The notes below the pieces were generated by a model. It worked only from the letters and a program-made list of their open reading frames with translations. It was not told where the DNA came from and did not search any database. Positions 22,785 through 31,533 of a stretch of DNA of 64,000 nt are shown here, one piece after another. Made by a program: the position numbers and the translations under genes. The DNA comes from Bacillus sp. JCM 19058. Its GTDB lineage: Bacteria; Bacillota; Bacilli; Bacillales_H; Bacillaceae_D. The stretch is from positions 1-64,000 of the forward strand of contig BAXO01000005.1 in the NCBI GenBank assembly GCA_001310555.1, read 5' to 3'. How positions within the stretch are numbered: position 1 is the first letter of the stretch; every line of letters starts with the position of its first letter.

Positions 22785-23479
22785 GTGAGAATCGGAATTA
22801 TTGGTGCAATGGAAGAAGAAGTTGAACTGCTGAGAAGCGAGCTGGAAGAGCGTAAAGACACGGTCATAGCAGGCTGCGAATTTCATCAAGGTGTGCTTGA
22901 AGGCGTCGAGGTTATTTTATTGAAGTCTGGCATCGGAAAGGTCAATGCTGCAATCGGGACGACGTTATTAATCCAATTGTTCCATCCGGATAAGATTATT
23001 AATACTGGCTCCGCTGGAGGCTTCATGATGGCCTTGAGGTAGGGGAAATCGTTGTTTCCACGGAGGTTCGTTACAACGACGTAGACGCAACCGTATTTGG
23101 TTATGAATTCGGGCAAGTGCCGCTAATGCCAGCGTACTATCAACCGAATACTGAATTAATAGACCTAGCGAATAGAGCGGCTGCTACTGTTGGAATTCGT
23201 TCAAGTAAAGGCTTAATCGTTTCCGGCGATTCGTTTATGAGTAATTACGAAATTGTGAAACAATTAAAGCAGCGGTTTCCAGATGCTCAGTGCGCTGAGA
23301 TGGAGGCAGGCTCAATTGCTCAAGTATGCTGCCAGTTTGCCGTGCCATTTGTTATCATTCGCTCCTTATCAGATATTGCCGGACAGGATGCTAAACTATC
23401 TTACGATCAATTTTTAGAAAAGGCTTCACTTCATTCTGCTAAGCTTGTCCTCGCAATATTAAAAGCGTGTAAACGGTAA
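22785..23479 (+). CDS. mtnN: 5'-methylthioadenosine/S-adenosylhomocysteine nucleosidase (frameshifted)
   Basis: Hydrolyses MTA and SAH to adenine and thioribose sugars, feeding methionine salvage and homocysteine recycling. Motifs: [49 protein letters not shown], and the active-site [15 protein letters not shown]...[10 protein letters not shown] lost base near 23027 (ATGATGG for GATGATGG) breaks the frame. I prefer GTG 22785 (AAGGAAG 7 bases upstream) over TTG 22779. The reverse transsulfuration genes mccA-mccB that follow mtnN in B. subtilis are absent. Confidence 0.94.
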
Positions 23480-23571
23480 TTTGTAATCATTTCCTCCATT
23501 AGCGATCATTGCATACTGCTTCAATCAGAAAAGATGTTAAAATGGATGCATGCTTAGAGGAGGGAATCCGG

Positions 23572-23812
23572 ATGGAAGAAAAAAAAGATTCAAGAATTAC
23601 AGGGGAAAGTCGCCGATTACAAACGGTTTGGGTTTATTTCGCTCTCTTTAAGCCTCTTTTTGTATATCGGATTAATTTTACCAATCAGTGTAAAGGCAAT
23701 GGCCCAGCCAGAGCTTCACGTAGGGGCAATTGTGTTTACTTTGGCGCTTGCTCTAGGCTGCAACCTTTTTGCCAGAAAAGCGCAAAGGGAGTTGGCTGAG
23801 GAAGAAGTGTAA
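23572..23812 (+). CDS. yrhC: YrhC-like small membrane protein (frameshifted)
   Basis: Removing one A from the run 23579-23586 gives about 79 residues: MEEKKIQELQGKVADYKRFG followed by two hydrophobic helices (ISLSLSLFLYIGLILP and VGAIVFTLALALGCNLFA) and a charged tail (RKAQRELAEEEV). Topology and position after mtnN match YrhC. Function unknown. Confidence 0.75.
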
Positions 23813-23844
23813 AGGTTTGCTGCCGAATAAGTTATTGATGAACG

Positions 23845-23880
23845 AGTAACTGCCTTAGTTACTTGTTTTCTTTTTTTTCT
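23845..23880 (+). terminator. Rho-independent terminator after yrhC
   Basis: AGTAAC-TGCCTTA-GTTACT followed by a long T-rich tail. Confidence 0.7.
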
Positions 23881-23903
23881 CCAAACTCGTCGTTAATGAC
23901 TAA

Positions 23904-23937
23904 GACCCCACCTTGTAAGTGGAACGAAGGTGGGGTC
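23904..23937. repeat. Strong inverted repeat
   Basis: GACCCCACCTT and AAGGTGGGGTC form a perfect 11-base stem with a 12-base loop and no T tail on either side. It lies in the gap between yrhC and lplJ. Role unknown. Confidence 0.6.
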
Positions 23938-24103
23938 GAATCTGTCTGAGTCTTTGATACGTCAGCATACTTAAAACGTGTTTTCGCCCCCGTGCAAGTC
24001 AACCTGTGTGTCGACTGCAGCCAGGAGTAAACCACTTTAACGAAAAAGAGCTGCTCGTCGGTTTCGTATCGAATGAAAGGATGGTAAGAGCAGGGCAGCT
24101 CCT

Positions 24104-25092
24104 TTAGTACAGTAATTGGATAAACTCATCCTTTTTAATATTACCGAAATAATGCTGTAAATCTAAGTGGGCGAGCTTTTGGTGTAAGGCTTCGTACTCA
24201 TGACGAACCCCAATCAGCTGCTGCGCCAAATCGGCTGCATCACCGACACCAAAGAAATCCCCGTATATTTTGCATTCTTGAATTACCCCTCGACGGACAT
24301 TTAAACGCACATCAATTGTACCGATGGAAAATCGCTTAGAGCGGCGTAAATCGAACGCTGGGGATTTTCCATAATTCCAATCCCAATTACTGTAACGCTC
24401 GTCTGAGAGCTGGCGAATAACCTTCCAGTCAGCTTCTGATAATTGATAAGTAGGGATGTCTCCTTCTGTGTCGAAAATCGACATTAGTAGTACTCGTTTA
24501 AATTCATCCATCGTTAACGGCTCTTGTAAGAATTCTGAAATATTGGCCACTCTGCTCCGAATGGATTTAATCCCTTTGGAACGAATCTTTTCATCACTGA
24601 CGTTTAAAGCGGAGACGACGTTTTCTATTTCTGATTGGAGCATTAATGTACCGTGCTGAACATTCGCCCCTTCGTCGAAAATTGGGCGTTGCCGGAAATT
24701 TTTCGCTCACCTACTTGAATATCGTTACGGCCACTGACCTGAGCATGCACACCGAGGTTATTTAAAGCCTTAACAACAGGTTCAGTAAATTTTTTGAAAT
24801 TATGAAAGGACTCCCCGTCGTCCTTTGTAATGAAGCTGAAATTTAAATTCCCTAAATCATGATAAACGGCACCGCCGCCTGACAAACGTCGTACGATATG
24901 AAGGTCATTCTCCTTTACGTACTGACTGTTAATTTCCTCAATTGTGTTTTGGTTTTTACCAATAATAATCGATGGTTCATTAACATAAAACAGCAAATAT
25001 GTATCCTTCGGATCGAGATGCTTTAATGCATACTCTTCAATTGCTAAATTGATCCGCGGGTCGGTTATATTTTGATTATCGATAAATTTCAT
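24104..25092 (-). CDS. lplJ: Lipoate-protein ligase LplJ (frameshifted)
   Basis: Attaches free lipoate to lipoyl domains through lipoyl-AMP. The protein follows B. subtilis LplJ almost end to end: FIDNQNITDPRINLAIEEYALKHL, IIIGKNQNTIEEIN, VRRLSGGGAVYHDLGNLNFSFITK, GRNDIQVGERKISGNAQF, then GTLMLQSEIENVVSALNVS and the accessory domain ending HYFGNIKKDEFIQLLY. One C on the coding strand is missing near 24650 (FSHGTL restored). ATG 25092 (MKFIDNQ) is preceded by GGAGG; the ATG at 25095 is also possible. Joined length is about 329 residues. Confidence 0.94.
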
Positions 25093-25357
25093 CATGGCGA
25101 TTCCTCCAATTTTCTTTGTAGCACATTACTTTAAGTATAGTAGGAATTAGTCTTTTCGTCGAATTTTAATAAGCGGTTCTTGGCATCATCAAGTTTTCTT
25201 ATGTGCAAGGAACCGTATCTTAAGGCCTAGAAACCGCAGCAGCGCTCCAGATTCGACACTACTGTAGGCTGAAGTGTGGATTTTTGACAAATGTTGAAGA
25301 ATTTTAAATCAAATTTTGATATTCTATCATTATCACAAATAAAAGAGGGATGACGAC

Positions 25358-25738
25358 ATGATTAAGGAATTTAAGGAGTTTATCGCGCAAGGAAACGTAC
25401 TCGAACTAGCTGTTGCAGTCGTAATTGGAGCAGCATTCGGACAAATTGTCTCAGCATTGGTTGACAGTATTATTATGCCGCTAGTTGGCATTGTACTCGG
25501 AGGTGTCGATTTCTCATCTCTATCGATTAGAGTTGGCAACGCCGTTGTAGCATATGGAGCATTTATTCAGGCGATTATTGACTTTTTGATCATTGCCTTT
25601 GCCATATTCATCTTCGTAAAGCTGCTCAATTCTATGAAAAACAAAGTAATGCCCGAAACAGAGGTTGATGAGGAAATCCCTCCAGCAGAGCAGTACTTAA
25701 AAGAAATCCGCGATCTGCTCGAGGAAAAGAAAAACTAA
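25358..25738 (+). CDS. mscL: Large-conductance mechanosensitive channel MscL
   Basis: Intact 126-residue Msc[41 protein letters not shown] (N-terminal amphipathic helix and TM1 with the AxxGxxxG-like pore lining), a periplasmic-side loop, TM2 ([23 protein letters not shown]) and the charged cytoplasmic helix ([14 protein letters not shown]). Opens on membrane tension after hypo-osmotic shock. AAGAGGG lies before the ATG. A TTGACA occurs at 25284 without a clear -10. Monocistronic, with its own terminator. Confidence 0.96.
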   Translation: MIKEFKEFIAQGNVLELAVAVVIGAAFGQIVSALVDSIIMPLVGIVLGGVDFSSLSIRVGNAVVAYGAFIQAIIDFLIIAFAIFIFVKLLNSMKNKVMPETEVDEEIPPAEQYLKEIRDLLEEKKN

Positions 25739-25755
25739 TGAAATTTTTTTTCTGT

Positions 25756-25798
25756 GAACGATCTGCCAAAAAAGACGGCAGATCGTTCTATTGTTTTT
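25756..25798 (+). terminator. Rho-independent terminator of mscL
   Basis: GAACGATCTGCC and GGCAGATCGTTC form a perfect 12-base stem, followed by a T-rich tail. Confidence 0.88.
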
Positions 25799-26020
25799 AT
25801 CTCGAGCCACCTAAACGTGCCGACCCACTCCTTAGCGCACCGAAACATGAGCGCAAGAAGCTCCTCGCAAACGCTATACATTGCCGCGCTCTTCCACACT
25901 CAGGCTTTTCAAACTGGCTTCACACTATTGACATATTCCTTTTCATTCTTTTCAAGTGTACAGACACAACCAAGCCCAGACTCACATAAGCTAAGAGTAT
26001 GACAGCGTGGGGGTGAAGTT

Positions 26021-26730
26021 GTGTCCGGGATTATAGCTGCACTTTCTTATTTTATCAAAGAGATCTTTATGTTTGTCTCATACGTGAAAAATAATGCATT
26101 TCCACAACCATTAAAAAAAAGAAGAAGAGCGTAAGTATTTGGCGCTCATGCAAGAAGGGGACGAGGAAGCCCGAAATCGTCTGATTGAGCATAATTTGCG
26201 TCTTGTGGCACATATTGTCAAAAAAATTTGAAAACACTCGCGAGGATACAGAGGATTTAATTTCAATTGGCACTATCGGACTCATTAAGGCGATTGAAAG
26301 CTATTCAAACGGGAAAGGAACAAAATTGGCAACATATGCGGCAAGATGTATCGAAAACGAGATTCTCATGCACTTAAGAGCTTTAAAGAAAGTAAAAAAA
26401 GATGTCTCCTTGCACGATCCGATTGGAACGGATAAGGAAGGCAATGAAATTACTTTGATCGATGTTCTGAAGGAGGACGGCGATGATATCGTTGACGTAA
26501 TCCAAACAAAAATGGAGAAAAAGCAAATCTATGAGTTTATTCACGTTTTGGACGAACGAGAAAAAGAAGTTATTGTCGGACGGTTCGGCTTAGATCTAAA
26601 AGAGGAACTGACACAAAGAGAGATTGCCAAAGACTTAGGTATTTCCAGGAGCTATGTGTCGAGGATTGAAAAGCGGGCACTGATGAAGCTATTTCATGAG
26701 TTTTATAAACGGAGTCAGGGGAGTAATTAG
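26021..26730 (+). CDS. sigK: Mother-cell sporulation sigma factor, pro-sigma-K (frameshifted)
   Basis: Late mother-cell sigma factor. The GTG start at 26021 begins the hydrophobic pro-sequence ([31 protein letters not shown]) that in Bacillus is cleaved by SpoIVFB. Then region 2 ([16 protein letters not shown]...[46 protein letters not shown]) and region 4 ([47 protein letters not shown]). Extra A in runs 26113-26120 and 26220-26226 break the frame. The gene is contiguous: no skin-like prophage interrupts it as in B. subtilis 168. Confidence 0.95.
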
Positions 26731-26789
26731 CTTCTGAGTACTGAAAACTAGTCGTTTCTCGATACTTACCGCGAAAAGCGTAAAAGTAA

Positions 26790-26835
26790 GAAAGACCGAT
26801 TCGCCCAAAGGAGAATCGGTCTTTCCTTTTTTGAT
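26790..26835. terminator. Terminator between sigK and HU gene
   Basis: GAAAGACCGATTC and GAATCGGTCTTTC form a long stem with a T-rich tail; convergent genes on both sides. Confidence 0.82.
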
Positions 26836-26875
26836 ATGGAAGGGAGCTTGTCCCTTCATGCAATTTCAGTCAGTC

Positions 26876-27151
26876 TTAGTTGACTGAGTCTTTTAATTGT
26901 TTACCCGGTTTGAAAGCAGGATTTTTTTTGTTGCAGGAATTTCGATTTCTTCTCCCGTTTGCGGGTTACGGCCTTTACGAGCAGCACGCTCACGAACTTC
27001 AAAGCTGCCGAATCCAACAAGTTGAACTTTGCCACCTTCGACAAGGGAAGACGTGATGCTGTTGAATACAGCGTCTACCGCTTTTGAAGCATCCTTTTTT
27101 TGATAGTTCTGCTTGCTCTGCTACCGCGTTAATTAAATCCGTTTTGTTCAT
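26876..27151 (-). CDS. HU-type nucleoid DNA-binding protein (frameshifted)
   Basis: Joined protein of about 91 residues: [75 protein letters not shown], then [15 protein letters not shown]. The [17 protein letters not shown] arm is the DNA-bending beta-ribbon of HU. The T run 27095-27101 has one base too many. The run 26922-26929 needs either one more or two fewer bases. B. subtilis hbs lies elsewhere, near mtrAB, so this may be a second HU paralog or a relocated gene. Confidence 0.9.
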
Positions 27152-27468
27152 GAAAATAACTCCCTTTCATTCCGTGTTTTTAAGAACTCTGAATATCGGA
27201 AAATTAATCAGAGATTCTTTATAATCTTTCGCCAATACTGGTTTGCAAGCGTTAAATAAGCCTGCACTTCAAATTTACTTCCGAAACCCCAATGGTGTCA
27301 AGCCTTCTATACGAATTTAAAGCATTTTTCGCCAGTTTTTTTATTATTTTTGACAATTGGCTTCAATTTTTGCCTATTTTATGGATTTTTTTTGGAATAA
27401 AAGTATGGTATAGCCTCACCCTCTATAAGAACAATTATTTACATTTTTCGCAAACGACGTACCGATCA

Positions 27469-27710
27469 TTAAGAAAGGTAAAAGAATTGTGCTAAAAGCA
27501 AGTGATGAACATAGGAAACAAGTAAAGTGTACAGCATTAGCATGCAGCCAGCCGCTGTAATCGGCAAACCGACATACTTCGCTATTGCTTTCAGTTATAT
27601 TAAAGCTGGCTAGTCGGACTGCTCCACATAAAATAATGAAAATGGCATAAACGATCGGGAAAACTCGAATTTGTATAAAAACCGCTTGATAAAGCTGATT
27701 TGCAGAGCAG
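27469..27710 (-). pseudogene. Relic of CDP-diacylglycerol-serine O-phosphatidyltransferase
   Basis: On the minus strand one frame reads LYQAVFIQIRVFPIVYAIFIILCGAVRLASFNITESN and the next reads YVGLPITAAGCMLMLYTLLVSYVHHLLLAQFFYLS. Together these follow the middle and C-terminal part of PssA (the CGA-RLARFNI block and the GLPI-AAG block). The upstream catalytic DG-AR motif could not be found, so most of the N-terminal half is missing. Breaks here are not confined to homopolymers, suggesting true decay rather than sequencing error. Confidence 0.5.
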
Positions 27711-28059
27711 TAAAACGATTTCTTACAACGGTGTAAAGCGACAATATTCGGTTGAACGATGCGGCTAATAAAAAAAAGTGAGCACATACAAAATAATGTC
27801 TATCGCTAATTTAGCGAAATCGAACATAGCGGGCTTCTGACTCGGGAGTGAAAAAAATCCATCAATACTTAGCGAGACTCTCAAATAATCAATAGTCTGT
27901 GCCGCTGTGGGAGCTTGAGTACATTCTCTTCAGCGAACAGCTGTACTCCCAGGTCTAAGAAAAGGTTCGTCGGTGGCCACAGCACGTTCGCTAGCTGATT
28001 TAAGCAATTGTAATCTCATTACCTTCTCCTAGTTCTGCAATCCGATGGACTCATCCTTA

Positions 28060-28096
28060 AAAGCTGCAAAACAGGCGGAGAAGAGCCCCGCCTGAA
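28060..28096 (-). terminator. Probable terminator of the mrp operon
   Basis: Read on the minus strand, CAGGCGG...CCGCCTG is followed by a T-rich stretch (TTTTGCAGCTTTT). It lies about 80 bases after the mrpG stop. A second hairpin (GCTTCCCTG/CAGGGAAGC, 28108-28147) lies between them with a T tail on the plus strand. Confidence 0.55.
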
Positions 28097-28178
28097 ACAA
28101 GTAATGGCTTCCCTGGTGTCTAATAAATTAGTGTCAGGGAAGCTCTTTTTATAGCTAGCTTATTAGCGAATAAACAGG

Positions 28179-28544
28179 CTACTCCTGTTCAGTTCGCTTT
28201 TTTTCTGCTTTATACATAGCTGCCAAATCGTCGTCTCTACTGTTCTTTGAAAGGGGAACACCGACCCGATAAGCTGAGCGCCCCATCATTAAGCCAGCGA
28301 TTGGAGCTGTTAAAAAGACGAAAACGATCGTTAATAGGATTTTTCCGACAAATTGACCTTCAAGGACGAGAAAAAATAGAAATGCGGCTAGCATTAAGGA
28401 AATAACTCCGAGAGTCGCACTTTTCGTCGCCGCGTGAAGGCGGCCATATACATCTGGGAGTCTAAGCAAGCCTAGGGCGGCAAGAATGCTGAGAATACCC
28501 CCAATAATGGCGAGAAGGCAGATGATAATCTCAATCGCGCTCAA
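28179..28544 (-). CDS. mrpG: Na+/H+ antiporter subunit MrpG
   Basis: Intact 121-residue protein, PhaG/MnhG type, with three hydrophobic helices (IICLLAIIGGILSILAALGLLRLPDVYGRLHAATKSATLGVISLML, LVLEGQFVGKILLTIVFVFLTAPIAGLMMGRSA) and a charged tail. The RLPDVYGRLHAATK motif is characteristic. Last gene of the operon. The best start is TTG at 28544, overlapping the 3' end of mrpF once that gene is frame-corrected. Confidence 0.92.
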   Translation of the reverse strand: MSAIEIIICLLAIIGGILSILAALGLLRLPDVYGRLHAATKSATLGVISLMLAAFLFFLVLEGQFVGKILLTIVFVFLTAPIAGLMMGRSAYRVGVPLSKNSRDDDLAAMYKAEKKRTEQE

Positions 28545-28802
28545 TCACATCACCACCTTCAATGAACTTGGACAATGAATCGTCCCGATAAAGGACAGAA
28601 TCGCGATGACTAGAATAACCTCTGTATAAGCGGTTGTGACTTGCAGCATCATGAGGATGGCGATAAAGCCAATTAAATTGACGCCAAACGTATCAAGGGC
28701 GGCAATTCGATCCGATAAGCTCGGGCCAAGCAAGGCACGGATTAAGCAAATAAGAAGAGAAATGGAAATGACGATTAATACGAGCGTTAGGATGGTATTC
28801 AT
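28531..28802 (-). CDS. mrpF: Na+/H+ antiporter subunit MrpF (frameshifted near 3' end)
   Basis: Small three-helix subunit: MNTILTLVLIVISISLLICLIRALLGPSLSDRIAALDTFGVNLIGFIAILMML...YTEVILVIAILSFIGTI. The GPSLSDRIAALD motif is diagnostic. A single base is missing near 28572; restoring it changes the tail to ALSKFIEGGDVIERD and moves the stop to 28531, within the mrpG start. The ATG at 28802 overlaps the mrpE stop by one base. Confidence 0.9.
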
Positions 28803-29280
28803 CAAGGCTGCGTCACCTCCAGAATTGCCTGCTCAAATGAATCCTGTATTTGTTTAATCAGCTTTTCTTTATTATCGACATGAAGAGCATGAACGTAAAT
28901 AATACGGCTGTCCTTTGAAAAATCCATAGAAAGGGTTCCGGGTGTTAACGTAATTAAGGCAGCGAGTAGGCTAATTTCGGTATTTGTTTTCAGCTTCGTC
29001 GGCACGGCGATGATACCAGGTTGATTCGTCAGCTTTGGACTAAGAACGATTTTGATTACATCGATATTTGCGATAATCAGTCTTTCAGGAACAATGCGAC
29101 TAGCTTGAAAACGGCCCAAAGGCGTTTTCCATAAAATTTCGTTGGCAAAAAGCGCCGCAGAATTAATAAAGCGAAGAATCCGATTGCGTAGCCGATAAGA
29201 AGATCGACAGCTGTATAGCTGTTTTGCAAAAGGATCCAGATGAGTGCGATCACGAGATTAATAACGAGCTGGTAAGCCAT
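28802..29280 (-). CDS. mrpE: Na+/H+ antiporter subunit MrpE (frameshifted)
   Basis: N-terminal half MAYQLVINLVIALIWILLQNSYTAVDLLIGYAIGFFALLILRRFLPTKFYGKRLWAVFKLVALFLK; C-terminal half IIANIDVIKIVLSPKLTNQPGIIAVPTKLKTNTEISLLAALITLTPGTLSMDFSKD. The two frames join near 29083, where one base is missing. Total is about 159 residues, normal for MrpE/MnhE. The ITLTPGTLS segment is strongly conserved in the family. Confidence 0.92.
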
Positions 29281-29285
29281 AACAT

Positions 29286-30766
29286 CTACTCCTTCAGAAC
29301 AGACTCAATATAAATGCTCGGGTCAAAGATTTGTTCGGCTACTAGTAATGAGTAATTTAACATTGGTTCGGCAGCAAAGCAAGAATAATGGTCAAGGCAA
29401 CGAGCGGAACCGTTGGCCAGAGCAATTTTCCGATCGTTTTTTTTGGCATCCTCTTCGCTATGCTTCTGACTTCCCCAAAAGGCAAAGACAAAGATTTTCA
29501 GCATCGAGAAGAGGGTAAGCAAGCCGACGAGTAATGCAACTGCAGCAATGATATAGCGACCTTCTAAAAAGCTTTCGAGAATTAACGCGAACTTACTAAA
29601 GAAGCCGCTCAATGGTGGAATTCCCGCTAACGACAGCGCCGCGATGAAAAACATCCAAGCTAGCCACGGGTGCGTTTTCAGCAGGCCGCCCATTTTTTTT
29701 AAGTCGTTGGTCCCTGTAATTTTCTGCGTAACTCCAGCGAAGAGAAACAGGGACGCTTTAACGATAATGTGATGAGCAATATAGAAAATCGCTCCGGCAA
29801 GCGCCAATTTCGTATAAAGTCCCAGCCCCATAACCATGTAGCCAACCTGGCTAATGATATGGTAAGAAAGAATCCGTTTGAAATTATATTGCGAGACGCT
29901 CCAAGGACGCCGAAAAACATCGTTAAGCCGGCTACTATTAAAATGATTTGGTGAGTAAATCCCGGATCATTCGTGAAAATTAACGTAAAGACTCTAATAA
30001 TCGCATATACCCCTACTTTGGTTAGGAGACCCCCAAATAGCGCGGCGATGGCCGCAGGAGGGCCGTAGTAAGAGCGAGGCAGCCAGAAATAAAGCGGAAA
30101 TAAAGCGCCCTTCATTGCAAAAACGACAAGAAAGAGGATCGCAATCGCATTTAAAATCCCAGCCTGCTCCAGTTCAGCTACCCGCTGAGCAATATCAGCC
30201 ATATTCATCGTACCAGTAACCGCATAGATTGTTGCGACACCGACGAGAAATAGGATGGAGGCAGCGACATTAATGACGACGTACTTAAACGATTCACGAA
30301 GCTGGTACTTATTGCCGCCGTGGACAATTAAAATGTAGGATGCGATCAGCATCACTTCGAAGAAGACGAATAAATTAAATAAGTCTCCCGTTAGAAATGA
30401 ACCGTTCACGCCTGTCATCAAAAAAAAGTAGAACGGATAAAAGTAAAATCTTTCGCGTTCCTTAGAAATCGTTTGAAACGCAAAGAATAAACAAACAAGA
30501 GCCGTTATACATGAGAGTATAACCATCATCGTCGAAAATAAATCGGCAACGAAAACAATGCCAAATGGCGCGGGCCAGTCACCGAGCTCCAAGACAAGAA
30601 TACCACCATGATAAACCGTGACAGCCAAATAAATTGATAACAAAAGCAGACTAATCGCCGTGATAGCACTAATCACCCGTTGGAGCCGATGATGCTTGGA
30701 AAATAAAATTAACACAGCTCCAACAAGAAAAGGGATTAGCACAGGCATTATAAGTAAATTATTCAT
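29286..30766 (-). CDS. mrpD: Na+/H+ antiporter subunit MrpD (frameshifted)
   Basis: Antiporter/NuoM-NuoN-like proton-translocating subunit with about 14 helices: GSFLTGDLFNLFVFFEVMLIASYILIV (conserved Glu), VVFAMKGALFPLYFWLPRSYYGPPAAIAALFGGLLTKVGVYAI (conserved Lys residues), and the later HHIIVKASLFLFAG. Breaks: a lost G near 29897, an extra base in the run 29437-29444, and a compensating loss near 29387, so a short internal stretch is misread. ATG 30766 overlaps the mrpC stop by 8 bases. Joined length is about 493 residues. Confidence 0.94.
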
Positions 30767-31097
30767 CAGCAGAACCCCTTAATTGCTCTAAATCATCTGT
30801 TTGATGCTCTTTATACGTACGATAGGCAAGAACCAACAAGAAGGAAGTAATACCAAAGCTAATGACTATCGCCGTTAGTATTAATGCTTGCGGCAGCGGA
30901 TCAGTATGCTGACTCTCGCCAATATTTAATAAAGGCGGCGCCCCTCTGTTCAAGCCGGCCATCGTCAATAGAAGCAAATGAGAGCCATGAGATAAAAGCA
31001 ACAGCGCGAGAACGACTCGTAATAGGCTTTTTGAGAGGAGCAAGTAGGTGCCAACCATAAAAAGGACACCTACGGTTATCGACATTAAAATCTCCAT
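30759..31097 (-). CDS. mrpC: Na+/H+ antiporter subunit MrpC
   Basis: Intact 112-residue NuoK-like subunit with three helices (ILMSITVGVLFMVGTYLLLSKSLLRVVLALLLLSHGSHLLLLTMAG, DPLPQALILTAIVISFGITSFLLVLAYRTY). DPLPQALILTAIVI is the family signature. ATG at 31097 overlaps the mrpB stop by one base. Confidence 0.95.
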   Translation of the reverse strand: MEILMSITVGVLFMVGTYLLLSKSLLRVVLALLLLSHGSHLLLLTMAGLNRGAPPLLNIGESQHTDPLPQALILTAIVISFGITSFLLVLAYRTYKEHQTDDLEQLRGSADE

Positions 31098-31533
31098 TAC
31101 TTATCATCCTCCGCGATCGTTAGTATGATAGTGAGTGCAACGCCAACGACAACAAGGTATACACCTAAATCAAAGGGTAGGGCAGTTGTTAGCTCCACTT
31201 CTCCAAAAAGCGGCACTTGATAATAGTCAAAAAAACTGAGTCAAATACGGGCGCTTAAAAATCATGCTATTGACACCTGTCGCAAGGGCGATGATTAAGC
31301 CTAAAGCAATCATCGTTTCGAAGCGCAACGGGAGCACCTTTTTTATTTCACTTTTTGGAAAGCAAAGATACATTAGCAAAAAGGAACTTGCCGTCATTAA
31401 TCCGCCAATAAAGCCACCGCCTGGATTGTTGTGCCCGGCGAAAAAAAAGGTAGAGTGAAAAAGCAAGGATGATAAATGCAATAAACCGCGTAAAGGTTTG
31501 AAGCATAACATCATTCGAATTTAACGGCTTCAT
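31097..31533 (-). CDS. mrpB: Na+/H+ antiporter subunit MrpB (frameshifted)
   Basis: Joined protein of about 144 residues: [58 protein letters not shown], then GVNSMIFKRPYLTQ and a tail FFDYYQVPLFGEVELTTALPFDLGVYLVVVGVALTIILTIAEDDK. The GHN-PGGGFIGGL motif is diagnostic of MnhB/MrpB. Extra bases in runs 31441-31448 and 31229-31235 break the frame. ATG overlaps the mrpA stop (ATGA). Confidence 0.93.

Larger units (their letters stand above)
27152..28178. other. 1 kb gene-poor region with a pssA relic
   Basis: No intact gene is supported. ORFs on both strands of 67-123 codons occur, but none has a good start and family match along its length, except the relic of a phosphatidylserine synthase described separately. 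The right end holds hairpins next to the mrp operon. Confidence 0.55.

Noticed and set aside
27292..27495. 67-codon hydrophobic ORF on the plus strand
   Set aside because: Very T-rich sequence gives hydrophobic residues by composition; no start signal and it overlaps the opposite-strand pssA relic.
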